The notes beneath the pieces were generated by a model, which saw only the letters and a list, made by a program, of their open reading frames with translations, had not been told where the DNA came from and searched no databases. Positions 37,319-47,797 of a stretch of DNA of 64,000 nt are shown piece by piece; positions within the stretch are counted from its first letter, which is position 1; each line of letters begins with the position of its first letter. Origin of the DNA: Trichormus sp. NMC-1 (GTDB lineage: Bacteria > Cyanobacteriota > Cyanobacteriia > Cyanobacteriales > Nostocaceae). The position numbers and the translations under genes were made by a program. Location: positions 1 through 64,000 of the forward strand of contig NZ_LZQD01000008.1 of assembly GCF_001858025.1 (NCBI RefSeq), in the 5' to 3' direction.

Positions 37319-40300
37319 AACCTGTTGTAGAATTTTTATCTGAACTTCGCCATCTTCAGGTTAAGCTATGGATTGATGAGGGTCGTTTGCGCTACACTGC
37401 CCCCCAAGGAACAATGACACCTGACCTGCTGGAGCAAATGCGATCGCGCAAATCGGAAATTCTGGCATTTCTTCAGCAAGTTCATCCAGATGCACCTCAG
37501 CCAATTAAACTGATTTCCAGAGAGCAGGACTTACCTCTATCTTTTGCCCAAGAGAGACTATGGTTTCTTGACCAATTAGAGGGTAAAAATGCTGCCTACA
37601 ACATGGCAATGGCTTTCAGACTCAACGGACATCTCAATTTACCAGCCCTGGAACAAGCCTTAAAATTGCTAATTTCCCGTCACGAAATCCTCCGCACTAA
37701 TATTGCAACTCGTGATGGTATTCCTGTTACTATCGTCCAAGAGAATTCTCATTTCTCTCTGCCCTTAATTGACTTACAAAATTTATCAACAGATGTTCAA
37801 GAACCTGAAGTACAAAAATTAATTGACAAGGAATATTTACAAACTTTCGACTTAGAAAAAGATTCATTAATTCGAGGCAACTTACTCCGACTTGAAGAAC
37901 AAGAACATATATTACTGCTGACTCTACACCATATCATTTCTGATGGTTGGTCAATTAACTTACTGCATCGGGAATTAGGAATACTTTACTCAGATGAGCA
38001 GCAAGGAACCATATCATCTTTGCCCAAACTACCTATTCAATATATTGATTTCGCTTATTGGCAGCGAGAAAGATTTGCTGGAAGATTTCTACAAAAACAA
38101 CTTTCTTACTGGAAACAACAACTCGAAAATGCACCTCCTTTACTAGATTTACCCACCGACTATTCTCGTCCAGCGATTCAAACCTTTAGCGGTGCAAAGC
38201 ATATTCACCAACTTTCTCAACCCCTGAGTGAAGGGATTAAAACTTTGAGTCAGCGGGAAGGAACTACCCTATTTATGACTCTCTTGGCTGTCTTCAATAT
38301 CTTATTATCTCGCTATACAGGTACAGAAGATATTGTAGTTGGCTCTCCTGTGGCAGGTCGTACCCGTCCTGAATTAGAAGGATTAATTGGGTTTTTTATA
38401 AATACTGTAGTGCTACGCACCCATTGGGATAATAATCCTAGTTTTCGGGAACTACTGGCAAAAGTTAAAGATGTGACATTAGGGGCTTACGAACATCAGG
38501 AGATGCCCTTTGAAAAGTTAGTAGAAGAACTGCAACCCGAACGGAATCTTAGCTACAATCCTCTGTTTCAAGTCTGGTTTAACATGATCAACTTGGAAGA
38601 ACAGAAACAAGAAATGCCTGGATTAACTGTAGAAATTCTCTCTACTTCCGAAGCTAATGCTAAGTTTGATATCACTTTATATGTGAGTGAAGAAGCAGAA
38701 AGAATTGATTTGGTGTGGGTTTACAACCGGGATTTATTCAATCCAGAAACCATCACAACAATGGCCGAGAGGTTTCAAACTTTACTAGAAAATATCCTCA
38801 TCAATCCAGAACAACCCATTGCTAATTTATCTCTCTTGAGTAGCAAAGAAAGACAGCGTTTAGCTAATGGGAAAAACACAGTTTATCCTCATAAACCTTT
38901 TATAGAATTTCCGAAAGCGGCTATTGAGCAATCAATCACGGCTCGGTTTGAAGAGCAAGTGAGGAAATATCCAGATAAAATTGCTATTCATACCAAAAAG
39001 CATCAGTGGACTTATGTAAACTTAAACGATAGGGTAAATGCCATCGCTCACAACCTTCTGCAATTATACCCAGAAGGAACTTCAAGAATCGCCTTATTAT
39101 TTGATCATGATGCTCCCATGATTGCCGCTATTTTGGCAGTTCTCAAGGCAGGTAAAACCTATGTTCCTCTCGACCCTAGCTATCCCCAACTGAGGCTAAC
39201 TTACATTCTGGAAGATTGCCAATCTACTTCTATTCTCACCAATAATAAAAACCTCGCCTTTGCTCAAGAATTAACTTCTAAAAACATCAAAATTATTAAT
39301 ATTGATGAAATTGAATTAGATAATTTTGCTGATGAAATAAATTTATTTATTGCTCCAGATACCCTAGCCTATATCCTCTACACCTCTGGTTCAACCGGAC
39401 AACCGAAAGGTGTGATTCAAAATCATCGAAACGTGCTGCATTTTATCAGAAATTATACCAATAATCTGCATATTGCTGCCGATGATAAATTAACACTGCT
39501 GGCATCCTACAGCTTTGATGCAGCAGTCATGGATATTTTTGGTGCATTGTTAAATGGAGCTACCCTATATCCAATTGATATTAAAACACAAACTCTAACC
39601 CATCTTGCCAAAACTTTAAAACAAGAAAAAATTAGCATTTATCATTCCACTCCCACCGTTTATAAACACTTTCTCGAAACCTTACCCCAAATAGAAGAGT
39701 CAGAAAACTCATTCCCTCAAATTCGGTTAGTAGTCATGGGGGGAGAAGAAGTAGTGAAAAAAGATGTGGCTTTATACAAACAACATTTTTCAGCAGATTG
39801 TATCTTTGTCAATGGTTTAGGTCCAACAGAATCAACAGTTACTCTTCAGTATTTCATCAATCAGCAAACAGAAAACTTTGATAATCTTATCCCGGTTGGT
39901 TATCCCATTGAAGAGACAGAAATTTTATTAGTCAATAAATTAGGCTTCAATGCTGAATTGTATGGTGAAATAGCTATTAGAAGCCCTTACATTGCTCTTG
40001 GTTATTGGCAAAATCCTCAACTAACCCAAGCCGTATTTTTACCCGATCCAGAAGCAACAAATCGCCGAATTTACCGGACTGGAGATTTAGGTCGTTTAAG
40101 AAATGATGGCACAATAGAATTTTTAGGAAGGAAGGATTTTCAAGTCAAAATTCGGGGTTTCCGCATTGAATTAGGGGAAATAGAAGCTACCTTAATTCAA
40201 CATCCTCTTGTTCGTAAAACTATTGTCATTGCTGTACTAGATACTTCAGGAGATAAGCGTCTAGTTGCTTACATAGTATCTGATGCAAATTCACTCCCCA

Positions 40301-43300
40301 CGACTTTAGAATTACGCGATTTTCTCAAAGACAGGCTACCTAATTACATGATACCACCCGTCTTTGTCATGCTCGATACTCTTCCTTTGACTCCTAACGG
40401 GAAAATTAACCGTCTTGCTCTTCCTGCTCCCGATTTTTTCACTGTTCAAAGTAATTATGTTGCTCCTAGTAACCCTACAGAAGAAATCCTTACTAATCTT
40501 TGGAGTCAGGTACTCAAAATAGAAACCATTGGCATCCATGATAACTTCTTCGAGTTAGGAGGACATTCATTACTGGCCACACTCCTTATATCCCGTATCC
40601 GACAAGCCTTTAATCTAGAAATTCCCCTGCGCTTGCTGTTTGAATTTCCGACAATTGCCCAATTCTGCCAACATATTGACACAGCAGATCAAACTGAAAG
40701 CCTATCATTAGCACCAATTAAACCGAGACAGCAGTCAGAAAATCTGCCACTTTCTTTTGCTCAACAACGCCTCTGGTTTCTAGACCAATTAGAACCCAAT
40801 AGCACTGCTTATAATATGTCCTATAGGTTGGGAATTTTGGGGTCACTCAATATCAGTGCATTAGAGCAAAGCCTTGGCGAAATTTTACAACGTCATGAAA
40901 TTCTGCACACAAATTTTCTCTCACTAGCAGGACAACCAATTCAGGTAATTACTAATAATATTGACTTCAATTTACCTATAATTGATCTACAATTTCTACC
41001 TGATGAGCAAAGAGAAATAGAAGCTCAAAGAATAGCTAAAGAAGAAACACAGCAGCCTTTTAATCTAGCTGAAGATTCTCTATTTCGCATCAAACTATTG
41101 CGATTGAGTCCAGAGCAAAATCTGCTATTAATCAACATTCATCACATTGTTTTTGATGGCTGGTCTTTTCGGGTGTTGTTTGCAGAGTTGAAAGCACTTT
41201 ATACCGCTTATTCTGAAGGATTAACTTCTCCATTACCGCAACTACCTATTCAGTATGCAGACTTGACATTGTGGCAAAGAGAGTGGCTTGCTGGGGAAGT
41301 TTTAGAATCGCAATTGAATTACTGGAAACGGCAGTTAAGTGGGACTTTGCCTGTATTAGAATTGCCTACAGATTATCCTAGACCTCCTGTGCAAACTTAC
41401 CGAGGGGCTTCTCATTCCTTTATTTTATCTTCTGAATTAACTGCAAGTCTCAAATCCCTCTGCCAAAAAGAGGGGGTGACTTTGTTTATGACCTTACTGG
41501 CAGCATTTAAAATATTACTTAGTCGCTACAGTGGGCAAGAAGATGTCATTGTTGGTACTCCCATTGCGGGACGCAACCGCCGAGAAATTGAAGATTTAAT
41601 TGGCTTTTTTGTGAATACTTTAGCTTTGCGGACTGATTTAAGTGGCAATCCTAGTTTCCGGGAATTACTCAATCGCGTCCGACAAGTCACTTTGGGGGCT
41701 TATGCTCACCAGGATTTACCATTTGAAAAGTTAGTAGAAGAACTCCAGCTAGAAAGAAATTTAAGCCACACACCAATATTTCAAGTCTGGTTTAATATGG
41801 TTAATCTCAGAAGCGATTCCCTGCAACTGAATGGATTAAAAGTCGAACCTGTTTCAGTTATTGAAACTACTGATCAAGAAACCATTTCTAAATTTGATTT
41901 AAATCTCTATATTAGAGAAGATAACCATAAAATTAATCTGCGATTGGTCTACAATAAAGTTCTCTTCAATCCAGATACTATTGAATGGATGGTAACACAC
42001 TTTCAACGATTGTTAGCAGAAATTGTTGCTAATCCACAACGACCTATCTCTACTTTCTCACTTTTAAATGCAACTGAACGTTACGAATTATCCCATCTTC
42101 GTAATCTTACTTGTCCTACTAATTCCTTTAATGAATTCCCAAAACAGGAGATTGAACAATCGATTCCAGCACGGTTTGAAGAACAAGTTAAAAAATATCC
42201 CCACAAGATAGCTATTCATACCAAAAATCATCAATGGACTTATCAAGAATTAAATCTCCAAGCCAATAGAATAGCCCAAGTAATTCTGGCAGAAAATCTA
42301 AATACAGAGGCTAATATAGCCCTGTTATTTGACCATGATGCACCTATGATTGCTGCTATTTTGGGAGTTCTCAAGGCAGGTAAAACCTATGTTCCTCTTG
42401 ACCCCAAATATCCCCAAGAAAGGGTTTTATACATTTTAGAAGATTCTCTTTGCCAAGTAGTTTTAACCAATCACAATAATTTGGTTGATGCTCAAGAATT
42501 AATTGCGGAAAAACTACCAATCATTAATATTGATGAACTGAATAATAATGATTTGGCTTTAGAAATTAATCACGAAATATCACCAGATACTATTGCTTAT
42601 CTTCTTTATACTTCTGGTTCGACAGGAAAGCCCAAAGGAGTTATTCAAAATCACCGCAATGTCCTACATTTTATCAGAAACTATACCAATAATCTTCATA
42701 TTTCCGCAGATGACAAGTTAAGTTTATTCGCATCTTATAGCTTTGATGGGGCAATTATAGATATCTTTTCTACTCTTTTGAATGGTGCTACTCTTTACCC
42801 ATTTGATATCAAAACAGAAGGTTTAGCTCATTTATCGGCATGGTTAGAAGTACACAAGATTAGTATTTATCATTCGACTCCCACTGTTTATCGCAGCTTT
42901 ATGCAGATATTAACTGAAGAAAAACAATCAATAGCAGCAACGGGACTTCCACAGATACGTTTAGTAGTTTTGGGAGGAGAAGAGGTTGTTAAAAATGATG
43001 TGGAATTATATCAAAAATACTTTAGTGATGAATGTATTTTAGTCAATGGTTTAGGCTGTACAGAATCTTCTTTCAATCTCCAATATCTCATTGATAAAAA
43101 AACGCAGATTACTCATAAGTTTGTGCCAGTTGGTTATCCGTTTGATGACACGGAAATTCTTTTGCTGGATGATATGGGCAACCCTACTGATATTTGCGGA
43201 GAAATTGCTATTAGAAGTCCTCATATTGCCCTCGGTTATTGGCAGAAACCAGAACTTACAAAAGCAGCATTTTTAGATGATCCTAAAGGTGAGAATAAAA

Positions 43301-44790
43301 GAATTTATCGCACTGGAGATTTGGGTCGCTTAAAATCTAATGGTGTCATAGAATTTTTAGGTAGGAAGGATTTTCAAGTCAAAATTCGTGGTTTCCGCAT
43401 TGAGTTAGGGGAAATAGAAGCAACTTTAATTCAACATCCGACTGTACAAAAAACAGTTGTTATTGCCAGAGAAGATATTCCTGGAGAGAAGCGATTAGTA
43501 GCTTATATTATTCCTAGAGAAAATGAGGCAAGTATCAAGGAAATAAAACAGTATCTGAAACAGAAGTTACCTGATTATATGGTTCCGGCTGCTTTTGTTG
43601 TGCTTGATGTTTTGCCTTTAACTCCTAATGGTAAAATTAACCGTCTTGCTCTTCCTGCTCCCGATTTTACAAAGCTTGAATCAGCAGAATATACAACTCC
43701 ATCTGATAATTTAGAACTGCAACTGACAAAAATTTGGGAAAATGTTTTAGGTATTCGTCCTATTGGTTTAAATGATAACTTTTTTGATGTAGGAGGACAT
43801 TCACTATTAGCTGTACGTTTATTTGCTCAAATTGAGAAAATATTTGGTAAAAATATTGCTCTGACTATTCTTTTCCAGGCTCCGACAATTAGACAATTAG
43901 CTAATGTGCTTCGGGATGAAGGATATTCAAGTTCTTGGTCTTCATTAGTACCAATTCAACCTCATGGTTCAAAACGTCCTTTTTTCTATGTTCATACTAT
44001 TTATGGAGGTTTTATATACAGCCTGAATTTATTATCTAAACTGGATGCCGATCAACCAGTTTATGGGTTACAAGCACAGGGGTTAGATGGGAAAAAGTCT
44101 CCTCATACTTGTGTTGAAGATATGGCATCTCACTATATTAAAGAAATCCAAACTGTTCAGCCTCATGGGCCATATTTACTGGGAGGATGGTGTGCCGGAG
44201 GAGTGATCGCTTATGAAATGGCGCAACAACTTTATGCTCAAGGTGAGACTGTTGAATTACTGACGATTTTTGATGCTTTTCCTCCTAAAATGATACCTTC
44301 ATCCCCTCAAGTTGTTAATTCTTTATTTCCAGTCAAAAGAAAGTCTCGTATCAGTAAATTTACATTGTTGTATTTAATAGATATGATTCAGCGCAATCGT
44401 CGCAATTTTAATAATTTGACACTTCAACAGCAGATGATCGCAATTTGGGAAAAAATTAATCGGCGAATTCAAGATAGAATCACGGAAACTGTGTATCAAT
44501 TCTATGTAAAGAGGAATCTGCCTTTACCCCACACTCTCCGCCACTTAGCTGTTAGAGATGCCATCGTTCATGCTTACAGAAATTATTGTCCAACAGTTTA
44601 TGCAGGTAAAGTTACCTTTTTCCGAGCAGTTGATCAAAGTCAAGAATATGCTGATTATCTGCAAAGGTGGGAGGAAATAGCTGCTGGTGGCTTAGAAATT
44701 CATGATATTCCCGGTAATCATGATAGTATTATGGCTGAACCTCATGTTTCGGTTTTGGCTCAAAAGTTAAGAGACTGTTTAAACAGATAA
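37315..44790 (+). CDS. Nonribosomal peptide synthetase, TubC-C-A-PCP-C-A-PCP-TE
   Basis: The 2491-residue enzyme is intact. It begins with a TubC-type docking domain (LRYTAPQGTMTPDLLEQMR, residues about 25-43). Module 3 has a condensation domain (HHIISDGWS near 204), an adenylation domain (YTSGSTGQPKG near 686) and a carrier (FFELGGHSLL near 1076). Module 4 has HHIVFDGWS near 1275, YTSGSTGKPKG near 1762 and FFDVGGHSLL near 2156. The thioesterase has GWCAGG with C2293 instead of serine, and H2469 in GNHDSIM. Specificity codes read by eye are DAMHVGGVTK and DGIHVGGFNK, which I cannot assign. No epimerase or methyltransferase domain is seen. Confidence 0.92.
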   Translation: MKPVVEFLSELRHLQVKLWIDEGRLRYTAPQGTMTPDLLEQMRSRKSEILAFLQQVHPDAPQPIKLISREQDLPLSFAQERLWFLDQLEGKNAAYNMAMAFRLNGHLNLPALEQALKLLISRHEILRTNIATRDGIPVTIVQENSHFSLPLIDLQNLSTDVQEPEVQKLIDKEYLQTFDLEKDSLIRGNLLRLEEQEHILLLTLHHIISDGWSINLLHRELGILYSDEQQGTISSLPKLPIQYIDFAYWQRERFAGRFLQKQLSYWKQQLENAPPLLDLPTDYSRPAIQTFSGAKHIHQLSQPLSEGIKTLSQREGTTLFMTLLAVFNILLSRYTGTEDIVVGSPVAGRTRPELEGLIGFFINTVVLRTHWDNNPSFRELLAKVKDVTLGAYEHQEMPFEKLVEELQPERNLSYNPLFQVWFNMINLEEQKQEMPGLTVEILSTSEANAKFDITLYVSEEAERIDLVWVYNRDLFNPETITTMAERFQTLLENILINPEQPIANLSLLSSKERQRLANGKNTVYPHKPFIEFPKAAIEQSITARFEEQVRKYPDKIAIHTKKHQWTYVNLNDRVNAIAHNLLQLYPEGTSRIALLFDHDAPMIAAILAVLKAGKTYVPLDPSYPQLRLTYILEDCQSTSILTNNKNLAFAQELTSKNIKIINIDEIELDNFADEINLFIAPDTLAYILYTSGSTGQPKGVIQNHRNVLHFIRNYTNNLHIAADDKLTLLASYSFDAAVMDIFGALLNGATLYPIDIKTQTLTHLAKTLKQEKISIYHSTPTVYKHFLETLPQIEESENSFPQIRLVVMGGEEVVKKDVALYKQHFSADCIFVNGLGPTESTVTLQYFINQQTENFDNLIPVGYPIEETEILLVNKLGFNAELYGEIAIRSPYIALGYWQNPQLTQAVFLPDPEATNRRIYRTGDLGRLRNDGTIEFLGRKDFQVKIRGFRIELGEIEATLIQHPLVRKTIVIAVLDTSGDKRLVAYIVSDANSLPTTLELRDFLKDRLPNYMIPPVFVMLDTLPLTPNGKINRLALPAPDFFTVQSNYVAPSNPTEEILTNLWSQVLKIETIGIHDNFFELGGHSLLATLLISRIRQAFNLEIPLRLLFEFPTIAQFCQHIDTADQTESLSLAPIKPRQQSENLPLSFAQQRLWFLDQLEPNSTAYNMSYRLGILGSLNISALEQSLGEILQRHEILHTNFLSLAGQPIQVITNNIDFNLPIIDLQFLPDEQREIEAQRIAKEETQQPFNLAEDSLFRIKLLRLSPEQNLLLINIHHIVFDGWSFRVLFAELKALYTAYSEGLTSPLPQLPIQYADLTLWQREWLAGEVLESQLNYWKRQLSGTLPVLELPTDYPRPPVQTYRGASHSFILSSELTASLKSLCQKEGVTLFMTLLAAFKILLSRYSGQEDVIVGTPIAGRNRREIEDLIGFFVNTLALRTDLSGNPSFRELLNRVRQVTLGAYAHQDLPFEKLVEELQLERNLSHTPIFQVWFNMVNLRSDSLQLNGLKVEPVSVIETTDQETISKFDLNLYIREDNHKINLRLVYNKVLFNPDTIEWMVTHFQRLLAEIVANPQRPISTFSLLNATERYELSHLRNLTCPTNSFNEFPKQEIEQSIPARFEEQVKKYPHKIAIHTKNHQWTYQELNLQANRIAQVILAENLNTEANIALLFDHDAPMIAAILGVLKAGKTYVPLDPKYPQERVLYILEDSLCQVVLTNHNNLVDAQELIAEKLPIINIDELNNNDLALEINHEISPDTIAYLLYTSGSTGKPKGVIQNHRNVLHFIRNYTNNLHISADDKLSLFASYSFDGAIIDIFSTLLNGATLYPFDIKTEGLAHLSAWLEVHKISIYHSTPTVYRSFMQILTEEKQSIAATGLPQIRLVVLGGEEVVKNDVELYQKYFSDECILVNGLGCTESSFNLQYLIDKKTQITHKFVPVGYPFDDTEILLLDDMGNPTDICGEIAIRSPHIALGYWQKPELTKAAFLDDPKGENKRIYRTGDLGRLKSNGVIEFLGRKDFQVKIRGFRIELGEIEATLIQHPTVQKTVVIAREDIPGEKRLVAYIIPRENEASIKEIKQYLKQKLPDYMVPAAFVVLDVLPLTPNGKINRLALPAPDFTKLESAEYTTPSDNLELQLTKIWENVLGIRPIGLNDNFFDVGGHSLLAVRLFAQIEKIFGKNIALTILFQAPTIRQLANVLRDEGYSSSWSSLVPIQPHGSKRPFFYVHTIYGGFIYSLNLLSKLDADQPVYGLQAQGLDGKKSPHTCVEDMASHYIKEIQTVQPHGPYLLGGWCAGGVIAYEMAQQLYAQGETVELLTIFDAFPPKMIPSSPQVVNSLFPVKRKSRISKFTLLYLIDMIQRNRRNFNNLTLQQQMIAIWEKINRRIQDRITETVYQFYVKRNLPLPHTLRHLAVRDAIVHAYRNYCPTVYAGKVTFFRAVDQSQEYADYLQRWEEIAAGGLEIHDIPGNHDSIMAEPHVSVLAQKLRDCLNR

Positions 44791-44852
44791 GCAGTGAACT
44801 GGTAGAGTAAAAATATAGAAAAATATAAACTCGCCAGATTTCACCGCAAAAC

Positions 44853-45713
44853 ATGGGCAGTATTTGGGAACTCGATTTTTACTCCCGTCCGATTTTGGAC
44901 GAAAATCAAAAAAAAGTTTGGGAAGTTTTAGTTTGTGAAAGTCCCTCAGATATTCGCACGAAAACTGATTCTTTGTTTCGCTACGCTAAATATTGCCCCA
45001 GTACTCAGGTAAATTCGGGTTGGTTGCGGACAGCGTTACAGGAAGCTATTGAGAAAGCAGGGGAAGCGCCGATTAAAATTCGCTTTTTCCGCCGCCAAAT
45101 GAATAACATGATTACTAAAGCTTGTCAGGATGTGGGTATTCCTGCTTTATCTAGTCGTCGTACTTTGGTTCTTAACCAGTGGTTACAACAGCGGAATGAG
45201 GAAGTTTATCCTCAGGAACCAGGGTATCAAGGGGGAACTAATGCTTCTGTGCGTTTAGATAGACCTTTACCTCAGCGCTTACCAGATGCTTTGGAAGGTA
45301 AACAGTGGGCATTTGTGACTTTAGAAGCTGCGGATTTGGCAGAAATGCCAGAGTGGGAAATAGGCTTTGGTGAATCTTTCCCCCTAGAGTTGGCGCAATT
45401 ATCGCCTGAAGCTCGCATTCCTGGTATTTTGATTTTCTCACCGAGAGCTTTACCTTTGGCTGGTTGGATGTCTGGTTTAGAGATGGCTTACTTGCACTTT
45501 GACACCAAGCAAGGGGACAGATTAATTTTAGAAACTGGCGCAACAGAAAGCTGGATTGTAGCTAATATCAGAACTCCTCAACTCCTAGCTGAGGCTAAAG
45601 GCTTTGCACAAGCAAAGGAAAAAGCCAATGGGGTACATTTTATTGGTGTGCAGTCTGATCCGCAATCTCAGACTTTTGCGGGATTTTGGCTGTTACAAGA
45701 GGTAAATTTGTAA
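44853..45713 (+). CDS. Tab2/Atab2 family RNA-binding protein (paralog 2)
   Basis: This 286-residue DUF1092 protein starts GSIWELDFYSRPILDENQKK and has the family blocks KYCPSTQVNSGWLRTAL, IRFFRRQMNNMITKACQDVG and the C-terminal FAGFWLLQEVNL. It parallels the shorter paralog at 4226-5023, with extra residues around YPQEPGYQGGTNAS. The plastid family acts in translation of photosystem I/II mRNAs. It lies 62 bp past the NRPS gene but in a different functional context, next to tldE. Confidence 0.88.
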   Translation: MGSIWELDFYSRPILDENQKKVWEVLVCESPSDIRTKTDSLFRYAKYCPSTQVNSGWLRTALQEAIEKAGEAPIKIRFFRRQMNNMITKACQDVGIPALSSRRTLVLNQWLQQRNEEVYPQEPGYQGGTNASVRLDRPLPQRLPDALEGKQWAFVTLEAADLAEMPEWEIGFGESFPLELAQLSPEARIPGILIFSPRALPLAGWMSGLEMAYLHFDTKQGDRLILETGATESWIVANIRTPQLLAEAKGFAQAKEKANGVHFIGVQSDPQSQTFAGFWLLQEVNL

Positions 45714-45874
45714 GCAGAGGCAAGAGGGAATGAGGGAATAGGGAAGATTTTTGATCTTTTTTCTGCCCAATGCCCAATTCCCACGAAATTTACAACTGTT
45801 AAGACACGCTGATGGGATAATGGACTGCGTATATCTGGGATTTACAATCCAATATCCACAATTCATCAAGGGAA

Positions 45875-47188
45875 ATGGGTTCTGCAAATTTGTCACAAGA
45901 TACACTAGCCGAACATCTACTAGAACTGTCCTTAAAATCTGGCGCAGAAGCTGCGGAAGTGTATCAATCGCGATCGCTTTCTCGTCCAGTTTTATTTGAG
46001 GCTAATCGCCTTAAACAACTAGAAACTAGTCAATCGGAAGGTACAGCACTACGGCTGTGGCTGAATGGTTGTCCGGGACTGATGGTGGCTTATGGTTCTG
46101 TCGATCCGCAAGTGATGGTAGAGCGAGCGCTGGCTCTGAGTCAACTCAACCAACCAGAACCAGTAGAATTAGTCAGTAATTCTCATACCTATTACCCTGA
46201 TTTAGGGGAATCAGTGCCAGTTGAGGTGCTGATAGACTGGGGCAAAGAAGCGATCGCGCTGATTCGTGATGTCTATCCTGATGTTCTCTGTAGCACTGAC
46301 TGGGAATGTGATATAGAAAATACCAGGTTAATCAACAGCAAAGGTTTAGATTGTCACTATAGTGATACTACTCTCAGCTGCTATATGTCAGCAGAATGGG
46401 TCAGAGGTGATGACTTTTTGAGTATTTCCGATGGACAAACCCAGCGAGGAGAACTCAATCCAGAGAAATTAGCTCACCAAATTTTACAACGATTAGATTG
46501 GGCGCAAGAAAATGTTTCTACCCCAATAGGTCGTGTTCCCGTTTTGTTCACTTCCAAAGCTGCGGATATGCTGTGGGGAACTGTCCAGGCGGCTTTGAAC
46601 GGTAAGCGGATATTAGAAAAGTCTTCTCCTTGGGGAGAAAGGTTAGGTACACCAGTGGTTGCACCTATTTTGACTCTTTACCAAGACCCAGAAGCTGGGC
46701 CTTATAGCTGTCCTTTTGATGATGAAGGCCATCCTACAAAATCTTTGGTGTTTATCGAAAACGGAATTTTACGGAATTTTTATAGCGATCGCACTACTGG
46801 ACGACAATTAAATATTGGTAGTACTGGTAATGGTTTTCGTCCTGGGTTGGGTAGCTATCCCACTCCCGGTTTATTTAACTTTCTCATTCAACCCGGTTCC
46901 CCATCCTTACAAGATTTAATCCACAGTATGGGAGATGGCTTAATTGTCGATCAAATATTAGGAGAAAGCGGCAGCATTTCTGGTGATTTTTCTATCAATA
47001 TTGATTTAGGATATAGGGTAAAAAATGGGCAAATAATTGGCAGAGTTAAAGATACTATGGTCGCTGGTAACGTCTACACAGCCCTCAAACAATTAGTTCA
47101 ATTAGGTGGTGATGCTGATTGGAATGGGGCTTGTTATACGCCTTCTTTAATAGTAGAAGGACTTTCCATCAATGGCAAAAATAATTAA
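45875..47188 (+). CDS. TldE/PmbA family protease subunit
   Basis: This 437-residue protein is the non-catalytic partner type of the TldD/TldE protease. It aligns in pattern with TldD (GAEAAEVYQSRS near the start, FEANRLKQLETSQSEGTALRLW, and LGESGSISGDFSINIDLGYRVKNG near the end) but lacks the HExxxH zinc motif, as TldE/PmbA proteins do. In other bacteria the TldD/TldE heterodimer matures peptides such as microcins. The start ATG follows an AAGGGAA ribosome-binding site. Its TldD partner lies at 2718-4118. Confidence 0.88.
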   Translation: MGSANLSQDTLAEHLLELSLKSGAEAAEVYQSRSLSRPVLFEANRLKQLETSQSEGTALRLWLNGCPGLMVAYGSVDPQVMVERALALSQLNQPEPVELVSNSHTYYPDLGESVPVEVLIDWGKEAIALIRDVYPDVLCSTDWECDIENTRLINSKGLDCHYSDTTLSCYMSAEWVRGDDFLSISDGQTQRGELNPEKLAHQILQRLDWAQENVSTPIGRVPVLFTSKAADMLWGTVQAALNGKRILEKSSPWGERLGTPVVAPILTLYQDPEAGPYSCPFDDEGHPTKSLVFIENGILRNFYSDRTTGRQLNIGSTGNGFRPGLGSYPTPGLFNFLIQPGSPSLQDLIHSMGDGLIVDQILGESGSISGDFSINIDLGYRVKNGQIIGRVKDTMVAGNVYTALKQLVQLGGDADWNGACYTPSLIVEGLSINGKNN

Positions 47189-47240
47189 TAGGGAATAGGG
47201 AAATCCTGACTCCTGACTCATTTATCTCTTGCTTCATAAC

Positions 47241-47750
47241 TCAATTCAAGCGATTGCTAAAATACATCTGATATAATTCACATCTGATTTTTACATAATT
47301 ACCTTCCTGTTTAATTAATCCCATCCACTCCAATCTTTTCAGGGGAATAGTTTTTTGCTCTACCCTAACAAGCTCTTGATTAATAATATGTTTAAAAACA
47401 TTTCCTAATTCTTGATTGTTTTGTAGATATTCCAAATATCTAATTAAATGATGTTGATAAATTCCACCGTCCTTACCCATATCTTCCAGCAATTGTTTAA
47501 CACTAATATGATGATATAAATGATAAGATGCTAATCTTACTAAATAAGGATGTCCTCCCACTATTGACATCAGAGGTATAGCATCTTCCCTATTTAGGAA
47601 ATGACGAGAGGCTAAATTCTGCACTTCTTCTAAATTAAATTCTCCTAATTGCATGGATAATCCCACATTACTAAAAGGAGATTCATTAATACTTATTTTC
47701 CCATAATCTTCCGTTTTAAGAAGTCGGGGATCTTTTTGTTCATAACTCAT
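47241..47750 (-). pseudogene. Remnant of an AAA-like ATPase, C-terminal part
   Basis: The 169 residues resemble the C-terminal lid and winged-helix part of cyanobacterial AAA-like ATPases: ESPFSNVGLSMQLGEFNLEEVQNLASRH, then IVGGHPYLVRLASYHLYHH, and a final helix-turn-helix (LKRLEWMGLIKQEG). The nucleotide-binding core with Walker A and B is absent, and no continuation is seen upstream. The first 15 or so residues are coded by a dispersed palindrome (CCCCGACTTCTTAAAAC, about 47710-47735) rather than by ATPase sequence. I therefore read it as a 5'-truncated fragment. Confidence 0.6.
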
Positions 47751-47797
47751 TTAGGATTGCTATATCAATTCAATATTAGAATTTAAATTTAAAATTT

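Noticed and set aside
27746-44790. Assignment of the NRPS to a named cyanobacterial peptide
   Set aside because: Only two of four specificity codes can be interpreted by eye, and the first half is disrupted; no tailoring genes narrow the choice.
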